Shown here: positions 23,447 to 36,500 of the stretch, in pieces
Layout: the number at the start of each line of letters is the position of its first letter
Position numbering within the stretch: position 1 is the first letter of the stretch
Assembly (NCBI RefSeq): GCF_021347895.1
Contig: NC_067120.1
Span: 17,593,361 to 17,657,360, forward strand
DNA from: Acanthochromis polyacanthus
Taxonomy: Eukaryota; Chordata; Actinopteri; Pomacentridae
Direction: 5' to 3'
DNA: 64,000 bases
The notes under the pieces: generated by a model
Database searches by the model: none
What the model was told of the DNA's origin: nothing
Seen by the model: the letters and a program-made list of their open reading frames with translations, nothing else
Made by a program: the position numbers and the translations under genes

Positions 23447-23899
23447 ACCTCCAGTATTACTACAGTAGTACAGTGTAGAAGTCTGGTGTGTATTTCTGCA
23501 TTTCTGCTTCAGAGCCCTTGAGATAGTTTTGTACAGACTTTTGATTCTGGTTTGCCTTGTATTGAATTAAATGGTGTCATAAAGGCCTTAAGCTGTTGGT
23601 GAAAGTGTTTTCATTGCTTTACTGACAAACGTGAGATCAGCTTTACCCTGAATTAATCATTTATTTGTTCAAGTTGCCTGGTTGGAGCTGAATGTCTTTT
23701 TGAACAGAGATCCGTGTACAACAGACACACATAAAAGTATGATGTTTTATTACAATTTACATATAAATATTTTTTAAAATCTTTGGTAAATTTGTACAAA
23801 AATGTGCGTAGTTAAAGTCTGACTTGTTGTCATGAGCTGTGCATGTAGAGAGTTCACAGTAAAGTTGTAATGTATCATTGTGTTTTATTCAATTTTCAG

Positions 23900-24096
23900 A
23901 CATCCAGTCCACTGAAGACGTAAATGTGACCAGGAGATTTCATCATAAACAGTTGCGCCAGTGCAGGAATTAGTTTCTTCTGCCTCTAGAGGTTGTGTCT
24001 GTCAAACTTCAGCTTTCCAGTAAGGATCAGAACCTCCAGTGAATTTCAATGGCCAAGCGTTTTGTCTAGAAACCACGGAGACAGACAGACAGACAG
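23900..24096 (+). other. GPCR 5' UTR with two short upstream frames
   Basis: This follows the AATTTTCAG acceptor and runs to the coding ATG. It contains an ATG-TGA minimal frame (about 23924) and a six-codon upstream frame from 24049 (MAKRFV then stop). Both end before the main start at 24097. These could dampen translation. There is no transcript evidence. Confidence 0.4.
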
Positions 24097-25545
24097 ATGT
24101 CAGAAACCGACTTCTCCACCTCCCCCACTCCTACCCCCCCTCCCCTCCTCCACTGCGACTACAGCGACTGGTCTCCCTCCTTCTCCATCATCCCGTCAGT
24201 CTACCTACTGGCCTTCCTGGTCGGTTGCCTTGGCAACAGCCTGGTGCTTTGGGCCTACCTGGACCGAGCTGAAAGGAAGAGAACGAGGGATAAAAAACTG
24301 GCTGAAGCTGGACAGTTCTGTTGCAGTAACATTTTCAGGACTAGTCGCCAGAATGTTAACAGTGCTGCCCAACTCCATCGTGGGACTTTTCCTCAGACAA
24401 GCAAACCAAACTGTGGATATTCCTCAGGACAAAGACCCTCCTCTCACTCCTCCACCTCCTCTTATCCTCCCTCCATCCCTCGGCCCTCTCGCTCCCTGAC
24501 AGACTCTCTAATAGCCAGTTTAGCATTGGCTGACCTCTGCTTTCTTGTAACTCTCCCCCTCTGGGCTGTCTACACAGCATTGGGCTACCACTGGCCTTTT
24601 GGGCAGCCCCTCTGCCAGATCAGCAGCTTCCTCACTGCCCTCAACATGTATGCCAGCGTGTTCAGTCTGAGCATGCTCAGTGTGGAGCGGTACTGGGTTC
24701 TGACCGGGCACCGGCCCTCCAGCCACCACGCCCCACAGAGCTGCCCCAGCAGGGCAGTGTGGATCCTTGGAGGAGTGTGGGTGCTGGCGGGCGTCCTGGC
24801 TCTTCCTGGTTTGCTGCTGCGCTCCGTCCGGGAGTTGGAGTTTGACCCCGAATCTGAGGATGACTGGCATCTGGAACCTGCTGATTCCACATCCATTTTC
24901 CTTTCCTGTCAGATGGATTACTCCATGCTGATTGGAGCAGAGGTGCAGGAGGCTGAAAAGGAGAGGGCAGAGATATGGTGGTCTGCTGCCTTGAGTCTAA
25001 AATCAACTCTGATTGGCTTCCTGCTTCCTCTTGTCATCTTGCTGGTGTGCTACTGCTCATTGGCCCAACTCCTCAACAGACATTTTGGACGGGGTCCTCG
25101 TCCTGACCGCAGACGCCAACGCAGACTCCTCAGGGTCATTGTCACCTTAGTGATGGCGTTCTTTCTGTGCTGGCTGCCTCTGCATGTTAATAAAACTGTG
25201 TCCCTGCTGCTGGAGTTTGGGTTTGTCCCATACTCCTGCTCTTTAGACCAGATTTTACTGGCTGCTCACCCCTACGTCACCTGCTTAGCTTACCTCAACT
25301 CCTGCCTGAACCCTGTCCTCTACGCCGCCTGTGACCCGTCATTTAGGAAGAGATGCAAACGAGCTCTCCTCATGTGGTGCAGGATGAGCAGAAGAGGAAC
25401 AGAGGGAAGGGAGGCAAACAAAGAGGAAGAAGAGGAAGAGAAAGAGGAAGGGAGCTCGACTTATCCCTCGAGGACACAGGAGGAAACAGCAGATAGGACA
25501 GAGGATGGAGAGGGACAGAGGGTGGAAGAGGTGGCTGGAGAATAA
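24097..25545 (+). CDS. Apelin-receptor-like class A GPCR with expanded first intracellular loop
   Basis: A seven-helix peptide receptor most like the apelin receptor (possibly the fish aplnr2 type). The open frame is 482 residues. The N terminus has HCDYSDW, matching the CxYxDW of apelin receptors. TM1 is about 31-55 (GNSLVL), TM2 about 135-158 (SLALADL), TM3 about 172-198 ending ERY, TM4 about 219-240, TM5 about 300-322, TM6 about 343-365 (CWLP) and TM7 about 385-410 (NSCLNPVLYA, the NPxxY motif). Cys173 and Cys271 (CQMDYSM) can form the conserved disulfide. Loop 1 (about 57-133) is some 65 residues longer than usual and may hide a small intron (24326-24502). The second extracellular loop is long and acidic, and the tail is Glu-rich. 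Candidate poly(A) signal at 25986-25991. The start ATG is the first after two tiny upstream frames. GPR15/GPR25 fit less well. Confidence 0.85.
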   Translation: MSETDFSTSPTPTPPPLLHCDYSDWSPSFSIIPSVYLLAFLVGCLGNSLVLWAYLDRAERKRTRDKKLAEAGQFCCSNIFRTSRQNVNSAAQLHRGTFPQTSKPNCGYSSGQRPSSHSSTSSYPPSIPRPSRSLTDSLIASLALADLCFLVTLPLWAVYTALGYHWPFGQPLCQISSFLTALNMYASVFSLSMLSVERYWVLTGHRPSSHHAPQSCPSRAVWILGGVWVLAGVLALPGLLLRSVRELEFDPESEDDWHLEPADSTSIFLSCQMDYSMLIGAEVQEAEKERAEIWWSAALSLKSTLIGFLLPLVILLVCYCSLAQLLNRHFGRGPRPDRRRQRRLLRVIVTLVMAFFLCWLPLHVNKTVSLLLEFGFVPYSCSLDQILLAAHPYVTCLAYLNSCLNPVLYAACDPSFRKRCKRALLMWCRMSRRGTEGREANKEEEEEEKEEGSSTYPSRTQEETADRTEDGEGQRVEEVAGE

Positions 25546-26679
25546 GAGGCTCAAAATGAAAAATGTAAAGCAACCCTTTCTAATTTTGATGCAAAGAAAC
25601 ATGGCATGAAGGTATTTTGTTAGTTGATCAAAAGCAGCATAAAAATGCATTAAATATTTTCAGTAGAATTTAAAGGTCCCATAGAGCGCCTCTTTTTAGC
25701 AAATTAATTACAGTCTCATATGTTCCCACAGTGTGCCTTTCCATTTTCCAGCTCAACATACTGCAAAGATGACTCATTACACCATGACTATGTATTACCA
25801 TTCTTTTTTTTATAAATGGGCTGTTTTTCCTTGAAAACCAAAGAGCTGCTGCTGCTCCTGCCCAGACAGGAAGATGTCTGCCTGTGTGATTGACAGCTGG
25901 AGCTGGAGGAATGTGAGAGGTAAACATCTTCATAACTTAACAGCTTTTATTTTACTCTTTCAGGTTTACCTAAACCATAAGACGCAATAAAATGGATTTT
26001 CACCATTTGTTACCTTTGTTATGTGTTGTTAAGAGCAAGTAGCAATTGACTGAATTCCAAAGCGGCCTTCGGTCAGACTGTGGAAGAAACTGTATCAGAT
26101 ATCAGTATTTTTAAGATAAACATCCTCATTAAATGAACATAGACATACAGTATGTAACCTGGTTTCAGTGACCACATTTCCCACAGGAAAGATCTTGACC
26201 AGCGGTGGTCTCGGGCCTGACCAAAGTTTCTCATGTAATTTGAGCTCTTTCTATATTTTCTACTCTTAATATACTCTTGGTTGTTTGTTGATTTCTGTTG
26301 GACTATTTTCATTATTATCTATTAAAGTAAGAACTATTTCTGATGCTGACGTTTGTAGTGCTGTTGGAATCTAAGTGTTTGTTATATTTTGTCTACCTCA
26401 TTTCTACCTATAAGAATAAACTAAATATCAGAAACACCACACAGTATAACGTAACACAATTTAACAGCACCTAAAACCACAGCCTTCAAACAGTGAAATC
26501 AGTATCTTTCTAAAACAATTCCTCATTTAACAGAGGCATAACATTATAACCTGAATGAATGAAGGAAGGGTTGACCACAGGATCATTATATATGCATCAT
26601 TTTTAGCTAGTTTTTGCTAATAAACTGATAATTGACGTGTAAAGGAGAACATAAACACATAGCAGTAGACAGGAACAGT

Positions 26680-26700
26680 AAAAAAAAAAAAAAAAAAAAA
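26680..26700. repeat. Poly(A) tract
   Basis: A run of 21 A with no recognisable retroposon body on its left. Confidence 0.9.
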
Positions 26701-27226
26701 GTCAATGCAGCATTTGGCAAACACATACTTATTTAAAATAGCAAGACTATAAAACAGAAGATATTACAGCTCCAAATTCACCAAAGTGGAAATTCTAGTT
26801 ATATTTTAGAGCAACTATAGGTCGCAAGTCAAATAATTCTATTTATCTTTTAAACTTTAAAACAAAAAAGTTGTGTAAAAGTTATGTATTAGTTAAGATA
26901 AAAAAATCTAAAAGTGTTAGCATTATATTCATGTAAAAGTGCATAGGAAAGAAAGAAACATGCTAACACTGGGTCTACATGTAGTAGGTAACCAAGAGCA
27001 TGAAATTGTTCTAATAGATTATTATCTTTAATTTAAAACATGGTACATAATCTAGGTTTAAAACATATTAAAATAATAAAATTCGTTCTTTATATGATTC
27101 TGCATTTGTAACAAGTCTTTTGTATTCAAATCAAGTCACCTTCCATCTAATTAATAGATCATTTCTATGCACACATGCACATTTGAGTTTAATAGTATTT
27201 TCTGGACAGATAATATCAAACCGCAT

Positions 27227-27243
27227 CCAGAAGGTGGCGCTAG
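27227..27243 (+). promoter_or_regulatory. CTCF-like site upstream of hdac10
   Basis: CCAGAAGGTGGCGCTAG matches the vertebrate CTCF core (CCAGNAGGNGGCGCTA) at nearly all fixed positions. It lies about 290 bases upstream of the hdac10 start codon, between the GPCR and hdac10. Occupancy is inferred from the motif only. Confidence 0.5.
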
Positions 27244-27532
27244 CGCACCATTAAACAGTTTGACAACCTCCAGAAAACTTAGAGACGCTGCATTTCACTC
27301 CTTTCACTTTGCTTGCACGCTGAGTTTAAAGAAACTTAATAGGTATCTATTTATATTGTGCACATCTCAGTAGAAGTCAGTCACCGTTAGATCACAGGTT
27401 TTCTTATCGGTCCTTGTTTAAGTAGCTTCGTGCACTTTTATAGAAACAGCCTGCAACAACAAGAGGCTATTGCAGTGCAGTCACATATGTGTTGTACCCC
27501 ACATGTTTTGTGTGCTCTGAGAGGTGATGAAG

Positions 27533-30500
27533 ATGGGAACAGCGCTGATTTATGATGAGGAGATGACCAAATACAAGCTGCTCTGGGTAGAGTGAGTAAT
27601 AAACACACATGTTGGCACACACAGCTAACCTAGCTAGCAAAACAAGCCTGAATGAATACAAGTTAGGCTGGTATAAGTAACTGCTGTGTAATTTCGGGGA
27701 TACCACGGCTGCTGTGTGACTTCTATTTTAATTTCTTCCTGTTAACACATTGATTTGATACAACAAACAACGTTACAATACCGTTACAGTGAACGTAACC
27801 TCCCCCATGTAGTTATAGCTTAATTGAAGGCGAACAACTTGCTAACGCGCACGTACCGTCTCTTTAGCTTAAGCAGAACAAATGGTAGTAAGAGGTAATT
27901 ATTTGATTATTTTAACACGTCGCTCTTAAATGGCTTCATCCTATTAGTGTCTCAAATTGTTCTACAAATTCTGTGAAATGAATAAGTTGTGCTAATGATG
28001 GGAACTAAAGTTGCAGTTCGTTGTTGCTAGCACGGTCAGTTACAGAGTGGCACAAGGACTGTTAGCTTCACGCTAACAGTTGTGGTTAAGTTCCTTCAGC
28101 TTATAGAAGTTATTTATTCACAAATGCAACATGAAGTTATCACATCCATTTCTTAAGTTTGTTTTTCCCCGTTCTCTCAATCTTACTGTTGATCTTCACT
28201 TTGTTCAAGCACTTCTACATGGGTGCAATTCATAGATATGGATTATTTTTCTTTATCTGTGGTTAAAGATCAACTGTAAGACATCACATTATAGTATGTT
28301 TAACATAACTTCACCAATTTTGGGGAGACTGTCCTGTTTGTGTTTGCATTTTATGATTTGTGCTCCCATAAATAATACAAAATAAATAAAACCATAATAT
28401 TTGTAGTTTTAATTGTAGTCACTGGAAGTTTTTCTTGTTTAACCCATGAATGTCATAGAGTAGTTTTATAATTACCTTTACAGCATGTAAAGTGCAAGCT
28501 GAACTATATGCAACTCCACTGAAATATTTGAAATTGGTTGAAGTATGAGACTGCAGTGAATGTCTCTCCTAAAATCTTTTATAATAATTTCCATAAACCC
28601 AATAGATGCATTGAAGCTCATGGTCACGGTGCAGCATTTGTTATCATTGCTTCCTCAAGATGCATATTAAAATTGATTGTACTTGTTTGTATCTGATCAA
28701 AAAGTGCATGATTTTTCTGTATAGAAACTTGTATTTCTGTAAGTTTTTTTGTGTAAAATGAAAGAAAGCGTAACCTCTACTGCTTGACTCTTCTCATCAC
28801 ACCAGTTTCACTTTATCCGTATAAACTACTGTTTATATTGGAGCAGAATTACATAGTTAAAGTAGAAATAACTAAATAAAAAAACACATTCAATTATGCA
28901 TATCCAGATTATTTTATTCCGTAAGATGCGTATCACACCATTAGCTAATTTACACGTGTTTGACGTCATGTTTTTTCTCCAGTCCGGCATGTAAGATCGA
29001 GGTGCCCGAGCGCTTGACTGTGAGTCATGAAGCTTTGGTCAGGACTGGTTTGGCTGATCGATGTGTCTCCATACCTGTCCGCGAGGCCACGGACACAGAC
29101 ATTCTGCTGGCTCACAGGTCAGACCTGATGCTAATAAAAAGCTTTTTCATGTCTCAGTGATTTCTTCTAACTCTACTCATGAAAGGGAGATAAATATCTC
29201 AAATGACCATTTGTTTTGCTGCTCCTGACAGCGAAGAATACCTGGAGGCAGTGAAAAAGACTCCTTACATGACTCTGGAGGACTTGAAGGAGTTCACCCT
29301 CCAGTATGGTGATGTCTACTTCCACCCAGTTAGTCCTACACTTAGTAACATTTTACTTTCCCAGTTGCAGCTGCTGTCATTTATCTGTATCACACATCTG
29401 CTCGGGGCTGAGTCTCAGGTTGCTGTCGTCGCTTTCACTACTGTTTCTCGTTTACTGTCCTAGAACATCTATCACTGTGCCAAACTGGCTGCAGGAGCTG
29501 CACTACAACTGGTGGACAGTGTTATGACGGGGAAAGTGAGGAACGGCATGGCTCTCGTCAGGTGAGGCTGTTAGCCAGCGACACACAGCAGATCTGAGAT
29601 GTACTCTGATGCTGACTGGCTATTTTGTGAGGAAGTTTAGTTTACTGTGTGCTGCTATTCTACAGTGATTAAAGGTTTTGTCCATCAAATGTTACTACAC
29701 TCAACAAAAATATAAACGCAACACTTTTGTTTTTGCTCCCATTTTTTATGAGCTGAACTCAAAGATGTCAAACTTTTTCCACATACACAATATCACCATT
29801 TCTCTCAAATATTGTTGACAAATCTGTCTAAATCTGTGACAGTGAGCACTTCTCCTTTGCTGAGATAATCCATCCCACCTCACAGGTGTTCCATATCAAG
29901 ATGCTGATTAGACACCATGATTAGTGCACAGGTGTGCCTTAGACTGCCCACAATAAAAGGCATGAATATGTCTTGAGATCCATCAAACAGCAACATGGAA
30001 ATAGAAAGTCCTGGACAGCTAATACAAAATTAGTAATTAATAAGAGAACTGCACAGAACTACTACTTCTACTACTACCAGCAATTGATACAAGCTGGAAA
30101 TAATTCATACGGATTCTTTCTGTGTGAATTATTTCCGTGATTTAAGTTGTTCTTGTTCAGTATTTTAGAAATTAGTACATTTATCAATTTAGATAAATAT
30201 AGTTATTAAGGAAAGTGAAGAAAAAAGCTTCAAATTGAAAATTATTGAGACAAATGTTAAGTTAATTTTGGATTTCTGGGACAAAAATGCCATTTAAGAA
30301 GCCTTTGTTTAGGGCTTTATAAATTCTGAAATTGGCATCTTTTTCTACCTTTTTTTTTTATATCATGATAAACTACTACCAAGGGGGTTCTGCATGCCAG
30401 GCCAATTAAGAAGTTGTGAAATATTATTTTGTTATATGTATAGACTACATTATTAAACTATTACTGAATAAACTTATGAAATATTAACACTTCTCTTTTA

Positions 30501-33500
30501 TTGCTAATAGACCACCAGGACACCACAGTATGCGCGGTGCTGCTAATGGCTTCTGTGTGTTCAACAACGTGGCCATAGCAGCTCGGTATGCCAAACAGAA
30601 ATATGGACTTAAAAGGTAACAGGATGTTTCATCTTCGTGTTTTTTTCTGGAAACTGTTGGTGAGATATTTTTTAAAGGTAGGTGTTTATGCTCACATCAG
30701 ATCTTTTCTTTTTCAGGGTGTTGATAGTAGACTGGGATATACATCACGGTCAGGGGGTGCAGTTTTGCTTTGAAGACGATCCAAGGTGACTTTTTGCTGA
30801 AGGAATATTTCTGATTTGTTCACATGGATGATTTCTTCTGGCATCTTAGATTCTGCATGCTACTCTTTTTTTTCCCCCCTCCAGCGTCCTCTACTTCTCT
30901 TGGCACCGCTATGAGCATCAGAAATTCTGGCCTCAGCTCAGAGAATCAGAGTATGATAACGTTGGCAAAGAGAAAGGGGCTGGATTCAATATAAATGTAC
31001 CATGGAACAAGGTAGGTAATCACACAGATAGTGTGTGTTTGAATAACAGTAATAACAGTGTTGCTTGCTTTATCTTTCACTTGACTTTTAGCTCAGGTTA
31101 AAGAAAATGTAGTAATAATAGGAGAAATGGTGTTTTTACAACATATGACAGAAAATAAAATAAAAAAATCATGCAAAAAACGGTTTTATGCTGCAATGAG
31201 CAGTTGCCTTTGATGTTTACAAGTCTTTTGTTATTACTTGAAGTATAATTTTAGTATATTAGATTGCCAATTGGTATGAAATGGCCATTACAAATTCATA
31301 AAATCCAAAGGGACAGTTTAAATCTCTGAACAAAATGTGTCTGATACTGCAGAGAAACTCACTTCTGAGCCTCTTTTCATGTTCAGTGTTTTTCTTTTAG
31401 TGATCAATGTAAAATATTAAATCCATCTTTCAATCCCGTAAGGGGAACAGCCTCATTGTTTGTCAAACTAACCGGCCCAGTCTGAAATTAGCTTTTAAAA
31501 TTAGCCATCTTTGTGAATGTGTTAATGTATTCATTAAATAGGCCTCATTATGCTGTTTCAGGTGGGAATGGAGAACAGTGACTATCTGTCAGTCTTCTGT
31601 CACGTCCTCCTACCAGTCGCGTACGAGGTAAACTATTTTGGTAAATGAACAATTTTTGCTCACAAATAAGTTTAGACATGGCTTTTCTAAATATGTGATT
31701 CTTTGTCATAGTTTTGTCCAGATTTGGTGTTGGTGTGTGCAGGCTTTGACTCAGCCATCGGTGACCCAGAGGTACTGAATACAACTGAAATACAATTTTG
31801 TATATATTCTTTTTTGTGTATGCTGAACTTCTCTCATGCTTATGAACCCCTTGCACTTCCGCTCTTTATTGTAATAAGTCACTGGGACATTAAATAGTTG
31901 AGTCACGGTGGAGTCTTTTATTTTCCAGGGTGAAATGTGTGCCACTCCCGACATCTTCGCCCACCTGACTCACCTCCTAATGAATCTAGCAGGAGGGAGA
32001 CTGTGTGCGGTGCTCGAGGTCAGACATGTATTTAACATCAAAGATGTGAAGCAACAGTACTCATTTTTTCCCACCATCCCCTCATCAGCCCGTGAAAGAT
32101 TCACATGCTGCAGCCATCATGTGGCGGAGCACTCGGTTATAAAAAGTTATGTGTGTGGATATTTTCCAGGGAGGATACAACTTGACTTCCCTCCCTCAGT
32201 CTGTGTGTCAGACAGTTCAGACTTTGCTTGGAGATCCTTTGCCTCGACCTGCAAACCTCAGCGCTCCCTGTACAAGGTGTGTGTCACCGTGTAGCCAAAC
32301 TGTATTGTGTGTGTGTGTTTTATAACTGCAGCAATTTGGTTTCTCTCTTTCAGTGCTCTCGAGTCTCTTCACTGTGTCCGATCAGCTCATAGGCCGTACT
32401 GGTCCTGCCTCAAACATGCAGGTAGAACATCCACAGAAATTATTGTTCAGATTCAGTCGTATCATACTTGTGGACTCATGACGGGCAGATATACAAGGAT
32501 CAAAACTATAGCACCAAAACCAGAGATATGAGATGTTTTTCATTCTGGTCCCTTTATAACCCAGAATGCAGTTGGACCACAGACAGTTCGTGAGAGATTT
32601 GGGCGTGTTATGCCAACAGCATTTCACCCTTGTGTCATCCTGCTGGTCAAAATTGACCCACTTTAAAGTTTGAAAATGTGGAGAAAAAAGTCCACATTTT
32701 CAGCATTTTTGGGAAATCTCTGAACATTTGTTGGTGTAAAAAAATGAAATGTTAAAAATGCTTCTTAGGAACATTCTCAAAAAATCCAGCAAAATTTGCT
32801 GGATTTTGGTTGATTTTTTTTTGGTGAATGTTCTTAAAGAAAATAGTAGAAGTTTTACTGATATGTATGTAATCACTTTAGATATTTTTTGGAAGATTTT
32901 TACTCATTTTTTGAAAATATTTACAAGAATTTTCTTGCCAACTTTGTTTTTTTTTTTTAATAAAACTTTCAAGGGAAACTTTTACAGAATTATTGGAATT
33001 TTCTTCCTGAAGGTTTTGCAAATTTGGCGATTTTTTTTTTTTTTTTTCTGAATTTTTGGATTTTTTCAGATAAGGAAACAATATTTTTTGGTGCCCATAA
33101 ATGAAGACAACAGGAGGGTTAATGGAGCTTGGAGCTACTAGCATTAAGCAAATATGAGCAGCAAGCTACAGCAGACTAGTAACCTCGCTTCTCTCCATCT
33201 TGCAGTTTTCAGCCTCTACCACAGACTGTTTATAAAACTTTATACAATTCATGGCCCAAAACTACACAGACTGAAGCGAAGTCACTCAAGACACCTTATC
33301 AGAACATTCATAGCTCCCTGTAGAGGCTTCAAACAGCTTTTTGAATGTCACAGCCAAACCCTGACAGAAGACTGAGACCCACAGCATGGCACGGTTACAC
33401 CTCCTGTCACTTTAATGTCCACCCTCCCATTAAGTCTCCCTTATTCCCTTCTCCAGCTGATCCACCAACCTCTGATATCAGCACCAAGCGCATTAAATTA

Positions 33501-36500
33501 GCAGAAGTGGAAGAAGAAGAAAAGACAGTGAAGGAAGAGGAAGAGAAAAGCGCAGAGGAAAAGGTGTGGCCCGAGCCTCCAAAACGTGTCGCTCCTCCTG
33601 TTCGTTGTGCTGCCGTGCTCACCGGCGCTGTGGCTTGTCCAGAAGGATGTAAACGCTTCAGCTCCTCAGAGGATCTCGACCCACTCATAGCCAGCAAACT
33701 CAGGTGTGAAACAGTTTTTAATGACTTAAAATACACCAAAGATATTCATTGTGACCAGCTTTGATTATTTAATCTGCTTCAGTAATGAAAAAATGTGTCT
33801 TCTTCTGACAATAAGGGAGAATTTCCTCAAAGATGCAGATGATAGTGATGCTCTCACAGCCCTCTCCAGTCTTATCAGCCTCACCGAGAAAATGAACAAG
33901 AATGAGGTAATTGGATGTTTGCATCTTGTCTGTCTGAGTGCTGTGATATGATTCTGTTGTAAGCACAGTGTTTGCTTTGCTGCGGGCTGATACCATATTT
34001 AATTACTGCCTCGTAGATTTGCAATGGCCTGGCGCTGGTCTGTGACGTCTCCATGGCGATGATGTGTGTTGTCCAGCATGTCGCAGCTTCTCTCAGCAAT
34101 CGGTATAGAAATCTGGATTTTTAATGCACTGCATGTTTTATAATGAGCTTGTGATAAAACGGATTACTTGACAGTAATATTCTTACACGTAATATCCCCC
34201 ACCTAAAAGGAATAGTCTGACATTTTGGAAACACACTTGCTTAGCCACTTAGCAAGTGTTACATTAGAAGTTCCACACTACTCTCATACTTAGTGGTAAA
34301 TCAAAAACTGGAGGTAGTTAACTTAGCTCATTTTACAGACTGGTAACTCTCCATTAGTACCAAAATTGTCACTTTTGCAAGACCCCCCCACCCTACCCCA
34401 TCCTACCCTTTTTTTACCTCAAGAACAATAATTTTGTCTTTGCTAAACAGAAAAACTATACCACCACACACCTGGGTTTTACAGTTTTTAAGAAAAACAA
34501 GCCAATTAATTAGTCGGCCACAGAGGCGCTGATCAGCAGACTTTGTTACCTTTAGACAAAGCCAGACCAGCTGTCTCCCTCTTTTTCCCCATAGGCTAGT
34601 GTAATTAGCTGCTGGCTATTGCTTCTTATTTAACTCACAATGGGGTCTCTTCTCATCTAACTTGCTGCAAGGCAGAGGATGAGTGTACTTCTCCGAACGT
34701 GTTTGTTTATACTGCATCAGAAATGTTCCGCGTGTTTGCTTGTGGTTAATTTGCTGTTCAGTGGGTTTGTGCTTCTCATTTGTGCTTCGGCTCCCTAAAG
34801 TGATTTCTATTATAGATACAGTTTTAGCACCTAACTGCAACATTAAAGATAAATGCCTCTTCAAAGTGTAGAGAAACGTTTACTTTCCACACAATTACAA
34901 TGAAAGACGACCCAGAGGGGAAAGCATCCTTTAAAGGAATTTGAGAGAAAACGTACTGCTGGGATGTGCTAAAATGTAAAAGGATTTATTTTTTGAAGAG
35001 TTCAGCCTGATTTGTTTACTTTCGTCTTCATGCAGGGTTTTGGTCGTCTGTGTCGGCAATGGGAAGGTCCTGAGTCACATCACAGGAGACCGGTGATTTA
35101 TCATTTATGCTCTTTGTGTCAGAGTTGGTAAAACGGGAATGGATTTGTTTTCTTTTGATCCAGTAAAATCACTCTTTATCCATAACAGTAAAAATACCAT
35201 GCTAACAAAATTGTTTTGTCTTTAGGAAAACACTTGTGGTTCAGATCAGCAGTGAAGACAAAGAGGAACAGAAATGCAAATATTACATTCCCGTGTGTTT
35301 AAAGAAGGTAGTGTGTATTACTGAGAGGATTTGTCATGTCATATTTTCTGTTGATTTTAGTATAGTGGCTTTATTTCCCACCTTTGTCATCATAATAGTA
35401 TAGTAAAGCTCTGATTTCAAGATCATCGAAAAATAAGTGTAATATTTTTGTTTATATTAGTGTCCATATTGTCCTCAGTGCCTTACATTGACATGTTCAC
35501 GTCTGTTTTACATGCTGTTAATACACACTGGGGGTTTAAATAAATATGTTTCTCTGTCCTCCCACAGGGCTGCAGTGACGTGTCAGGGTTCATACAGGCT
35601 GTGTTTGGCCTCCTTCTACCTCTGGGGTATGAGTACGACCCCAATCTTGTTCTGTTGGTTCGGATGCCAGATAGTGAAGTACATGTCAGCGTGTGGCAGC
35701 AGCTGACGGCCCTGCTGCAGAGCTTTGCACAAGGACACACACTGGTGCTAATGCAGGTAAGAAGGCTGGTGTACGCTACGTAACCCTCCTGTTGTGCTCA
35801 TTTACAGGCACCAAAAAATATTGTCTGAAAAAAAACAAAAATTCAACAAAAAAAATTCCCCAAATTTCTGAAAATTTGCAAAACCTTCAGGAAGAAAATT
35901 CCAATAATTCCTTAAAATTTTCCCTTAACTAAAAGTTTTCTTTAAAAAAAAAAAAATCCCCCAAATTTGGCAAGAAAATTGTTGTAAATATTTTCAAAAA
36001 AGTGGACAAAAATCTTCCAAAAAATCCTAAAAATATCTAAAGTGATTACATATATACCAGTAAAACTTCTAATATTTTCTTTAAGAACATTCACAAAAAA
36101 ATCAACCGAAATCCAGCACATTTTTTTTTGATGAATATTCTTAAAGAAACATTTTTAACATTTCTTTTTATCCACTAAAAAGTGTTCAGAGATTTCTCAA
36201 AAATGTTGAAAATGTGGACATCAGAAGTTTCACTGTGAAATATATATTTTTCCCACTTTTTCAAACTTTAAAATGAGTCAGTTTTGACCTGCAGGACAGG
36301 TCGAAACTGACTCATAATTAGACAGCTGGCTACTCAGGTGAGTCAATCCCCATAGAAGCGATGTTAAAATGTCAAACTTTACAGCAAAAATAAACACATT
36401 TAAAGCCTAGTTCGGAAATAGTGTCAGTCTCTATAGCTAATCTCTCATTTTATGACAACAGTACGGGGTTCGAACTTTTAAATAATTCACCCATTATCCA

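Larger units (their letters stand above)
25546..27532. other. Intergenic between GPCR and hdac10
   Basis: Contains the GPCR 3' UTR (AATAAA at 25986-25991), a 21-base poly(A) run at 26680-26700 and a CTCF-like site at 27227-27243. The final 200 bases should hold the hdac10 promoter and 5' UTR. The remainder is AT-rich and I see no gene in it. Confidence 0.5.

Noticed and set aside
24356..25006. Minus-strand frames of 74-116 residues opposite the GPCR
   Set aside because: They are antisense shadows of a GC-rich coding exon with no recognisable protein.
33407..33739. 110-residue minus-strand frame
   Set aside because: It is an antisense shadow of the hdac10 exon 33457-33703 and is serine-rich only because of the Glu-rich sense strand.
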